The position numbers were made by a program, and so were the translations under genes. From NCBI GenBank assembly GCA_003647065.1, contig QMMC01000010.1, forward strand, positions 1-37,714: 37,714 nt of DNA, written 5' to 3'. This document shows positions 32,199 to 37,714 of this stretch, one piece after another. The notes under the pieces were generated by a model, which did not search any database, was not told the DNA's origin, and saw only the letters and a program-made list of their open reading frames with translations. Each line of letters begins with the position of its first letter. Position 1 is the first letter of the stretch. Source of the DNA: Deltaproteobacteria bacterium. GTDB taxonomy: Bacteria; Myxococcota_A; Polyangia; Polyangiales; B10-G4.

Positions 32199-32516
32199 AT
32201 GGACGATAAGCGTTATCAGGAGCTCGCCGACACGGCGCTGCGCGAAATCCTCGACCTCTTCGACGACGTGGACGTCGACGACGCCGACGCCGAGACCACG
32301 GGCAACGTGGTCTCCATTCGCTATCGGGACGGGAGCCGGTGCGTGGTGAATACCCAGAGCGCTGCTCACCAGATGTGGCTCGCCGGGGCCGGCCAGGGAT
32401 GGCACTTCAGCTGGGATGACGCGGCTGGCGTCTGGACCCATGACAAGGGCACGGGCGACGAACTCCTGGCCGTGCTCCGGAAGATCACGAAAGACGCTTG
32501 CGGTATCGACCTGTAG
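32199..32516 (+). CDS. cyaY: Iron-sulfur-cluster assembly protein CyaY (frataxin homologue)
   Basis: CyaY binds iron and modulates cysteine desulfurase in Fe-S assembly. The 105-residue protein has the frataxin pattern: YQELADTALREILDLFDD followed by an acidic ridge (DVDVDDADAET), then GNVVSIRYRDGSRCVVNTQSAAHQMWLAGAGQGWHFSWDD and GTGDELLAVLRKI. The acidic helix and the NxQxxxHQxWLA strand are diagnostic. Length matches E. coli CyaY (106). It lies between the NUDIX gene and a lipoprotein gene. No Isc/Suf genes are close. Confidence 0.92.
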   Translation: MDDKRYQELADTALREILDLFDDVDVDDADAETTGNVVSIRYRDGSRCVVNTQSAAHQMWLAGAGQGWHFSWDDAAGVWTHDKGTGDELLAVLRKITKDACGIDL

Positions 32517-32586
32517 CCCTGTGCCAAGAGAGCCTTGCCCGAGGGGCGGCACAGCGGCACCATCGGGCCCTCTCGGAGGGGTGCGC

Positions 32587-33675
32587 ATGAGGAAGGGTCT
32601 GCGAATCAACCAGCTCGTGATTCCGCTGGCGGCGCTCGCGTTGGCTCTCGCCGCCTGCGGCGACGAGGACCCTCCTCCTCCGCCGCCGCCCCCTGGTTTC
32701 ACACCCCCGGTCCCCGGCCAGCCCATCGTCCCGGTGCAGCCCGTGGTTCCCGGCCAGCCCGTGGTTCCCGGCCAGCCCGTGGTTCCCGGCCAGCCCGTGG
32801 TCCCGGTGCAGCCCGTGGTCCCGGTCCAGGCGACGACCACCATCGCCCTCGCCCCGGGCTTCATGCCCGACCCCTACGTCGAAGCCGGGACCAGCGGTGG
32901 GCCCGTCGACGCGAGTACCTGGGATGCGTCGTGCCGCGGCTACGTCGCGGCGACGCCCAACCATCTCTTCAACGCTGGGGGCAGCTTCACCACCTTGCGC
33001 TTGCTCGTCAGTGGCGGCACCGAGGATACGACCCTCGTGGTCCAGAAACCCGACGGAACGTACCTCTGCGACGACGACAGCTCGGGCCAGGACCCGATCC
33101 TCGCCGGCCACACGTTTCCCCAGGGCACCTACAAGGTCTGGGTGGGCAGCTACCAAGAAGGCATCTTCGCGCCCTACAACCTCGGCTTCACCGAGCTCTC
33201 CTCGGTCAACGTCAGCACCCTCGGCATTCCCGGGTCGATGGTCGGGACGACGCCGAGGCCCCCCCCCCCGGGCGACATGCGCGCCAACTTCGGGACCATC
33301 ACGCTCTCCCCCGGCTTCTCCCCGGACCTGCACCGGGCCACGGGCAGCGCCGGCGGATCGGTGGAGGCCCTGACCTGGGACGAATCGTGCGCGGGCCACG
33401 TCTCCGAGGTGCCAGACCATCTCTTCATCGCCGGGGGCAACTTCCCCTTCCTGAAGATCCTCGCGCACTCCCCGACGGACATCACCTTGGTCATCCAGCG
33501 AGCCGACGGCTCCTTCCTCTGCAACGACGACGCTGATGGGACCAACCCTGCGATCTCCGGGGTGTTTCCGCCGGGGCCGTACCGCATCTGGGTCGGCACC
33601 TACCAGGGCGGGCAGCGGCCCCAATACACCCTCGGCCTCTCCGAGCGCCCCAGCATGAGCCCCAGCGAGCTCTAG
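32587..33675 (+). CDS. Lipoprotein with VPGQPVVP repeats and two homologous domains
   Basis: This 362-residue lipoprotein has a signal peptide and lipobox LAAC. A poly-Pro run (EDPPPPPPPP) and a VPGQPVVP repeat (encoded by 18-bp tandem repeats) form a long stiff stalk. Two homologous domains of about 130 residues follow. Domain 1 has GFMPDPYVEAGTSGGPVDAS, CRGYVAATPNHLFN and TLVVQKPDGTYLCDDD. Domain 2 has GFSPDLHRATGSAGGSVEAL, CAGHVSEVPDHLFI and TLVIQRADGSFLCNDDADG. Each contains a TL.V..PDG..LCNDD strand and ends in YKVWVGSYQ/YRIWVGTYQ, like bacterial pre-peptidase C-terminal (PPC-type) adhesive modules. Function is unknown but adhesive or structural. GGAGGGG supports ATG at 32587. Confidence 0.85.
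   Translation: MRKGLRINQLVIPLAALALALAACGDEDPPPPPPPPGFTPPVPGQPIVPVQPVVPGQPVVPGQPVVPGQPVVPVQPVVPVQATTTIALAPGFMPDPYVEAGTSGGPVDASTWDASCRGYVAATPNHLFNAGGSFTTLRLLVSGGTEDTTLVVQKPDGTYLCDDDSSGQDPILAGHTFPQGTYKVWVGSYQEGIFAPYNLGFTELSSVNVSTLGIPGSMVGTTPRPPPPGDMRANFGTITLSPGFSPDLHRATGSAGGSVEALTWDESCAGHVSEVPDHLFIAGGNFPFLKILAHSPTDITLVIQRADGSFLCNDDADGTNPAISGVFPPGPYRIWVGTYQGGQRPQYTLGLSERPSMSPSEL
32710..32829 (+). repeat. 18-bp tandem repeat coding for VPGQPV/VPVQPV stalk
   Basis: About six and a half copies of GT(T/C)CCCGG(C/T)(C/G)CAGCCCGTG lie at 32710, 32728, 32746, 32764, 32782, 32800 and partly 32818. The three middle copies are identical. The number of units is likely to vary by slippage, in multiples of six residues, so it changes stalk length without breaking the frame. 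Confidence 0.9.
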
Positions 33676-33769
33676 AGCCGCGCCCGTAGGCCATCGCGGG
33701 CTGTGAAACTGACGGTCCAGGGCACAATCGCGGATGCAGGGAGCCCCGATCCGGGCTAGACCCCGCGCC

Positions 33770-35800
33770 GTGAGCTTGGTCGTACTCGAAGACGTATCCC
33801 TCTTTTTTGGCGAGCGCTGCATCGTCGACGAGCTCGGCCTGCGCGTCGCCGCCGGTGACCGCATCGGCATCATCGGTCCGAACGGCTCGGGTAAGACCAC
33901 CATCCTGCGCCTCATCGCCGGCGAGCAGGCCCCCGACGGCGGGACCATTCGCACGTCGACCGGGGTGCGCATCGGCTACCTGCCCCAGGACATCGCCATC
34001 GAGGGAAGCTCGCCCCTGCTCTCCTTCGTCCTCGACAGCGTGCCCGGGCGCGAGCAGCTCAAGGCCCAGGCCCTCGAGCTCGAAACCGAGCTCGCCGCCC
34101 GCGGGTCCGAGGGGGACGCCGAGGAGACGATGGAGCTCGCGATGCGCCTCGCGGAGCTCCACGAAGAGCTGACCCACTTCGAGATTCATTTCACCGAACA
34201 CGCGGCCCGGCGCATCCTCTCGGGCCTCGGCTTTTCGACCGAAGACGGCGCTCGCGACATCGCCGAGCTCTCCGGTGGGTGGAAGATGCGGGCCGTGCTC
34301 GCGGCGTTGCTTTTTCAGCGCCCCGACGTCCTGCTCCTCGATGAGCCGACCAACCACCTCGACATGCCTTCGGTGGCGTGGTTCGCGGGGTTCTTGAAGC
34401 GCTACGAGGGCGCGTTCCTGCTCATCTCCCATGACCGGGAGTTCTTGAACGAGCAGATCAAGCGGTGCGTCACCTTCGAGCCCGAAGGCGTGCGCCAGTA
34501 TAAGGGCAACTACGAGGAGTACCTGCGGCTCCGCGAGGAGGAGCTGGTCATCCTTCAGGCCAAGGCGAAGAACCTGGCCAAGAAGAAAGAAAAAACCCAG
34601 CAGTTCATCGACCGCTTTCGGTCCAAAGCGTCGAAGGCGACGCAGGTCCAGTCCAAGATCAAGCAGCTCGCGAAGATGGGCGAGGTGCACGTTTACGAGA
34701 CCCACCGGTCGATGCGTTTCACCTTCCCGCCGAGCGCGCGCGCCGGCAACGAGCCTTTGACCACCAAGGGCCTCGCGAAGAGCTACGGCGACCTCTCGGT
34801 GTTCCGTGACGTCAACCTCACCGTCGCCCGGGGGGAGCGCATCGGCATCATCGGCGTCAACGGCGCCGGTAAGACGACGCTGCTCCGGGTGATCGCCGAT
34901 GAACTCGGCGCGACCGCAGGGACCGTCGAGATCGGCCACAACGTCAAGGTCAGCTACTACGCCCAGCACCACGCCGAGACCCTCGACAAGTCGCGCACGG
35001 TCTTCGAAGAAGTCTACGGCCACTCCCAGGACGCCGGGGTCACCCGAGTGCGCTCACTCCTCGGGGCGTTTCTCTTCAGTGGCGACGATGTCGACAAGAA
35101 GATCAGCGTGCTCTCCGGTGGTGAGCGGGCCCGCGTCGCGTTGGCCAAGATGCTCGTGGACCCGGGCAACTTGATGCTCATGGATGAGCCGACCAACCAC
35201 CTCGACCTCGCGTCTTCCGAGGCCCTCGCCGAGGCCCTGTCGACCTATGACGGCACGCTCATCTTCGTCAGCCACAACCGGGCCTTCGTGCGGCGCTTGG
35301 CGACGCGCATCTGGGACGTCGCCGACGGCCACGTCGAGACCTATCCGGGCACCCTCGACGAGTACATGTACGCCATGGAGGAGCGCGACGACGAGGCGTC
35401 CACGGGGGCCGCGAAGTCGAAGTCGAAGGGCGGCGGCAAGGCGATGGAGGCCAAGGCCGACGTCGGCAAGACGCGCAAGCGCAACAAGGCCGACGAAAAG
35501 GACCGCAAGCGCCGCGAAGCCGAGATTCGACAGTTACGCAGCAAGAAGCTGCGCCCCCTCGAGAAGACCAGCACCGAACTCGAGGCACGCATCGGCGAAC
35601 TCGAAGACGCCCAGAAGAAGCGCGCAGTAGAGCTCGAAGACCCCGCGGTCTACGGCGATGAGACGCGCCGCTTCGCCCTCCTCGCCGACCTCCAGACCGC
35701 CCAGGACAAGCTCGACCAGCTCACCAATCGCTGGACCGGCGTCGCCGAACAGCTCGAAGCCGCCGAGGCCGAGCTCGCGGTCCTCGAAGGGCGCGGTTAG
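33770..35800 (+). CDS. ABC-F ATPase (Uup/EttA-like)
   Basis: This 676-residue protein has two ABC domains without membrane spans. Domain 1 has Walker A GPNGSGKTT, signature IAELSGGWKMR, Walker B VLLLDEPTNHLD and LISHDREFL. Domain 2 has GVNGAGKTT, VLSGGERARVALAK, MLMDEPTNHLD and FVSHNRAF. The linker (NLAKKKEKTQQFIDRFRSKASKATQVQSK) and the arm-like insert are typical of ABC-F proteins that bind the ribosomal E site. The C-terminal 130 residues are charged and coiled-coil-like (DEKDRKRREAEIRQL), as in Uup, and contain a basic Ala/Lys/Gly tract. It probably helps stalled or starting ribosomes, and antibiotic protection is possible. GTG at 33770 fits the family start better than ATG at 33734. Confidence 0.9.
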   Translation: MSLVVLEDVSLFFGERCIVDELGLRVAAGDRIGIIGPNGSGKTTILRLIAGEQAPDGGTIRTSTGVRIGYLPQDIAIEGSSPLLSFVLDSVPGREQLKAQALELETELAARGSEGDAEETMELAMRLAELHEELTHFEIHFTEHAARRILSGLGFSTEDGARDIAELSGGWKMRAVLAALLFQRPDVLLLDEPTNHLDMPSVAWFAGFLKRYEGAFLLISHDREFLNEQIKRCVTFEPEGVRQYKGNYEEYLRLREEELVILQAKAKNLAKKKEKTQQFIDRFRSKASKATQVQSKIKQLAKMGEVHVYETHRSMRFTFPPSARAGNEPLTTKGLAKSYGDLSVFRDVNLTVARGERIGIIGVNGAGKTTLLRVIADELGATAGTVEIGHNVKVSYYAQHHAETLDKSRTVFEEVYGHSQDAGVTRVRSLLGAFLFSGDDVDKKISVLSGGERARVALAKMLVDPGNLMLMDEPTNHLDLASSEALAEALSTYDGTLIFVSHNRAFVRRLATRIWDVADGHVETYPGTLDEYMYAMEERDDEASTGAAKSKSKGGGKAMEAKADVGKTRKRNKADEKDRKRREAEIRQLRSKKLRPLEKTSTELEARIGELEDAQKKRAVELEDPAVYGDETRRFALLADLQTAQDKLDQLTNRWTGVAEQLEAAEAELAVLEGRG

Positions 35801-35810
35801 AGGCTGCGCC

Positions 35811-35820
35811 GACCGTCCCC
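35811..35820 (-). repeat. Dispersed motif copy 3 (GGGGACGGTC core only)
   Basis: GACCGTCCCC here is the core shared with 11071-11080 and 31483-31492 (opposite strand). The flanking GAACTTTT units are absent. It lies between the ABC-F stop and the sixA start. Confidence 0.5.
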
Positions 35821-35867
35821 TCTCAGCGCTTGCCGAGCAGCTCGCTCCGCAGCACGATGGTGGCCCT

Positions 35868-36371
35868 ATGGAGCCCGTGCCCCGGCGGCTCATGGTCATG
35901 CGCCATGCCAAGAGCTCGTGGAAGTCGAACGCGCCGACTGACCATGGTCGTCCGCTCAACAAGCGGGGCAAGCGTGACGCGCCGCGCGTCGCGGCCCACC
36001 TCCTGAGCCTCGGGTGGGTGCCAGACCTGGTGACGAGCTCGGACAGCATGCGCACCCGGTCCACCCTCGAGCGCATGGGCAGCGCCTTCCCCGAGGCCTA
36101 TTACGAGTTCACCGAAGAATTTTACCACGCGGGCCTCGAAGAGGTGCGGCAGGCGGCTCTTCGTGTCCCGGACGACGTCGCGACCTGGATGGTGTTGGGC
36201 CACAACCCGGGCTGGGAGTCCATGGCTGAAGAGCTGACCGGCAAGGCAGAGGTGCTCACCACGGCGAACGTGGCTCTCCTCCACGGCAGCGGCGCCACCT
36301 GGGCGGAAGCCCTCGATGGACGGTGGAGGCTCGAGCGGGTTGTCCGGCCTCGGGACATCTCGGTGGGATGA
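35868..36371 (+). CDS. sixA: SixA-type histidine phosphatase
   Basis: This roughly 167-residue histidine phosphatase superfamily protein has the RHAKS motif (VMRHAKSSW) near its start with the catalytic histidine. RPLNKRGKRDAPRVAAHLLSLGWVPDLVTSSDSMRTRSTLE and VLGHNPGWESMAEELT follow, the second catalytic histidine lying in GHNP. SixA removes phosphate from histidine phosphotransfer domains or from PTS protein NPr. Which substrate applies here is unknown. The start is ATG at 35868, and a GTG at 35877 is the alternative. It is followed directly by a tRNA-like sequence. Confidence 0.85.
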   Translation: MEPVPRRLMVMRHAKSSWKSNAPTDHGRPLNKRGKRDAPRVAAHLLSLGWVPDLVTSSDSMRTRSTLERMGSAFPEAYYEFTEEFYHAGLEEVRQAALRVPDDVATWMVLGHNPGWESMAEELTGKAEVLTTANVALLHGSGATWAEALDGRWRLERVVRPRDISVG

Positions 36372-36395
36372 CGCCCCCCTTCACGGCCTGCCGAT

Positions 36396-36468
36396 GGTCT
36401 CGCGGTCCAGCCTGGAGTGGACGCTGCCCTGTCACGGCGGAGAGCGGGTCCGAGTCCCGTCGGCAGCG
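36396..36468 (+). tRNA. tRNA-Asp(GTC)-like sequence, probably degenerate
   Basis: The segment folds as a cloverleaf: acceptor 36396-36402/36461-36467, D arm GTCC/GGAC (36405-36408, 36419-36422), and anticodon arm CTGCC-CTGTCAC-GGCGG with anticodon GTC at 36431-36433. The T arm is GCGGG-TCCGAGT-CCCGT (36444-36460), and the discriminator is G36468 as AspRS needs. Irregularities: acceptor pairs 2-71 and 4-69 are mismatched, T-loop position 55 is C instead of T, the variable loop has only three bases, and CCA is not encoded (CCG follows). The anticodon arm and 3' half closely resemble a normal bacterial tRNA-Asp apart from a two-base deletion. It is either a pseudo-tRNA or an unusual tRNA-like RNA. 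Confidence 0.5.
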
Positions 36469-36511
36469 CCGCGGAAGTCTTCTTCATGCTCGCTGCGACC
36501 GGGTCGCCGCA

Positions 36512-37174
36512 CTAGGGGGCGGTTCCGAGGTAGGAGACGTTGATCCGGGTGGTCGCTTCGTAGGTCCCCGTTTCGAGTCCGTCGTAGTCACCGGTCGGAA
36601 AGGCCGAGACGCGGTACTGAATCGCATCCCCATCGTGGAGCAGTGGCCACTCGGCGAATCCACCCTCGCCCGGCGCACTGCCGGTCTCGGCTTCCGTCGT
36701 CCAGGAGATGACGCCGCAGGGGACTCCGTCGCAGTCGGTGTTCGGCTCCAGCGTCACTTCGCGAAGCTGAGTCCCTTCGTCGAGGGCCGGGCTCCAGTCC
36801 AGCCATCCGGCGCCGAAATCCGCCCGGAACTCGAAGTGGAATGCGTGGTCGGTGAGCCCCGCCACTCCGGTGCTCAGGACCGACGGACCGAGGACGGAGA
36901 AGCGTAGGGCGCGGCTCGTATCTGGAGTGAAGACGACAGGCCGGGGCCGCACCAGCACGTCGGACTCGGCAACCTCCAAGACGGTCACGCTGTCCACCGT
37001 GCCTGCTTCGACCTCGGTGCTCGTGTCGCTCTCGGGGAAGAAGAGCAGATCTCGGCCAATGCCTTTGACGCCACCTCCGCCGTCGCCGTCGGTATTGGTC
37101 GCGCACGCGGACGCGGAGAGTAGGAGGAGAACGAGGCTCGAAAGCAAGAGTCGCGGGGCCATCGGGTACGTCAT
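36512..37174 (-). CDS. Small exported protein, probable lipoprotein
   Basis: This 220-residue protein begins MTYPMAPRLLLSSLVLLLLSASAC, a signal with a loose lipobox (SASAC), then a Gly/Asp-rich linker (DGDGGGG). The remainder is beta-rich: TVDSVTVLEVAESDVLVRPR, FHFEFRADFGAGWLDWSPAL, VSWTTEAETGSAPGEGG-like text and VSAFPTGDYDGLETGTYEATTRINVSYLG. No known family is recognised. It may be a small Ig-like domain. A TAACGT hexamer lies seven bases before the ATG at 37174. An ATG at 37162 is an alternative. It is on the same strand as the following ppk1 gene. Confidence 0.75.
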   Translation of the reverse strand: MTYPMAPRLLLSSLVLLLLSASACATNTDGDGGGGVKGIGRDLLFFPESDTSTEVEAGTVDSVTVLEVAESDVLVRPRPVVFTPDTSRALRFSVLGPSVLSTGVAGLTDHAFHFEFRADFGAGWLDWSPALDEGTQLREVTLEPNTDCDGVPCGVISWTTEAETGSAPGEGGFAEWPLLHDGDAIQYRVSAFPTGDYDGLETGTYEATTRINVSYLGTAP

Positions 37175-37181
37175 TGCCAGC

Positions 37182-37187
37182 ACGTTA
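37182..37187 (-). promoter_or_regulatory. -10-like hexamer seven bases before a start codon
   Basis: On the minus strand TAACGT ends seven bases before the ATG at 37174, with no Shine-Dalgarno sequence. This is another case of the pattern described in the findings. Confidence 0.35.
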
Positions 37188-37259
37188 GCGCCAAGGACCT
37201 GGTTTCGCCAACCACCGAAGGTCGACGTGGGGCCGGGGCTGACCCAGACGGCTTACCGG

Positions 37260-37714
37260 CTATTTCCCGCCGTTGCGCCGCCGGGGGCCCTTCGGTTTGC
37301 GGCGCCTCGGGCGGCGGGCTTGCTTGCGGCGGGTCTCTGCCGCCTCGATGAAGATCTCCTGGCACGACCGCGCCCGCGAGCCCTTCTTGGGCTTGCGCTG
37401 GACGTAGGTGCCGTCGCTCTGCATGTCCCAGACGCTTCGCTGATCGGCGAGCTGCGTATCGAGGATGTAGCGCAGTCCCGCCTGGAGGTTCGGGGCCTCG
37501 ACCGGGACCACCGACTCGACGCGGCTCTCGAGGTTGCGCTTCATCAGGTCTGCCGAGCCGATGTAGTACTCCTCGTCGCCGCCGTTCTCGAAGTAGTAGA
37601 TGCGGGTATGTTCGAGGAAGCGGCCGACGATGCTGATCACTCGGATGGTGTCGCTGAGCCCGGGGATGCCCGGGCGTAGGCGGCAGGTGTCGCGGACGAT
37701 GAGGTCGATGCTCA
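37260..37714 (-). CDS. ppk1: Polyphosphate kinase 1, C-terminal part (gene continues past the window)
   Basis: The frame is open to the end of the window, so the N-terminal part is missing. The visible 150 residues show the end of the catalytic domain: SIDLIVRDTCRLRPGIPG, LSDTIRVISIVGRFLEHTRIYYF and EEYYIGSADLMKRNLESRVE. These are typical of PPK1, which polymerises ATP gamma-phosphate into polyphosphate, and the HTRIYYF histidine is at the second conserved-His site. An extra C-terminal tail is very basic (RRKQARRPRRRKPKGPRRRNGGK-like), probably suited to binding acidic polyphosphate or the nucleoid. That tail goes beyond the usual PPK1 end. Confidence 0.9.
   Translation of the reverse strand, partial: SIDLIVRDTCRLRPGIPGLSDTIRVISIVGRFLEHTRIYYFENGGDEEYYIGSADLMKRNLESRVESVVPVEAPNLQAGLRYILDTQLADQRSVWDMQSDGTYVQRKPKKGSRARSCQEIFIEAAETRRKQARRPRRRKPKGPRRRNGGK

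Noticed and set aside
32701-32830. CRISPR-like array
   Set aside because: The 18-bp repeats are adjacent, in frame and coding (VPGQPV). There are no spacers and no cas genes.

Overview
The window is about 37.7 kb of high-GC DNA packed with genes on both strands. It looks like chromosome from a member of the Myxococcota, perhaps a Polyangiales/Sandaracinaceae-like bacterium. The main sign is a set of exported lipoproteins whose lipobox (LAAGC, LTGC, LVAC, LGAC) is followed by Asp/Gly/Ala/Ser-rich linkers or Cys-rich repeats. No phage, conjugation, CRISPR or transposase gene was found. The taxonomic assignment is inferred from protein style only.

Layout. 1-1.7 kb: a truncated NAD(P)-binding reductase and a membrane-type metallophosphoesterase. 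1.8-4.3 kb (minus): an OPA-family organophosphate transporter coupled by an ATGA overlap to an L-2-hydroxyglutarate-oxidase-like FAD enzyme. 4.3-10.5 kb (minus): three lipoproteins around a lower-GC island. The island carries a sulfide:quinone-reductase-like flavoprotein and a GIDE-domain membrane protein, and the flavoprotein is bracketed by a 36-bp direct repeat. 10.6-14.1 kb (plus): a tiny Cys-rich lipoprotein with a good terminator, a 2,4-dienoyl-CoA-reductase-like SDR overlapping a sulfatase-modifying-factor-domain lipoprotein, and an exported protein of unknown function preceded by a five-codon ORF. 14.1-17.5 kb: long-form NadA (minus), a membrane-anchored rhodanese and an MpaB/DUF2236 oxygenase (plus). 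17.5-22.9 kb (minus): a DUF4124-like lipoprotein, a Slt70-like lytic transglycosylase, a small membrane protein and prolyl-tRNA synthetase. 22.9-28.3 kb: a metallophosphoesterase, a beta-propeller-like exported protein (minus), a single-HKD phospholipase-D-like protein, an unrecognised protein and an SDR. 28.3-31.4 kb (minus): a tightly packed purB-purC-sfsA operon. 31.5-36.4 kb (plus): a CoA-type NUDIX hydrolase, CyaY/frataxin, a duplicated-domain lipoprotein, an ABC-F ATPase and a SixA-type phosphatase. The window closes with a small exported protein and the 3' end of ppk1 (minus).

The most interesting material is non-coding: (i) a tRNA-Asp-like cloverleaf with degenerate features after sixA; (ii) a REP/REPIN-like cluster of 35-bp units between 24.15 and 24.32 kb; (iii) a 166-bp MITE-like palindrome with 22-bp terminal inverted repeats whose end supplies a stop codon; (iv) a second dispersed motif (GGGGACGGTC core) in front of three genes; and (v) a recurrent TANNNT hexamer 6-7 nt before start codons, suggesting leaderless transcripts. 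None of these has been tested computationally. All coordinates and motifs were read directly from the sequence.
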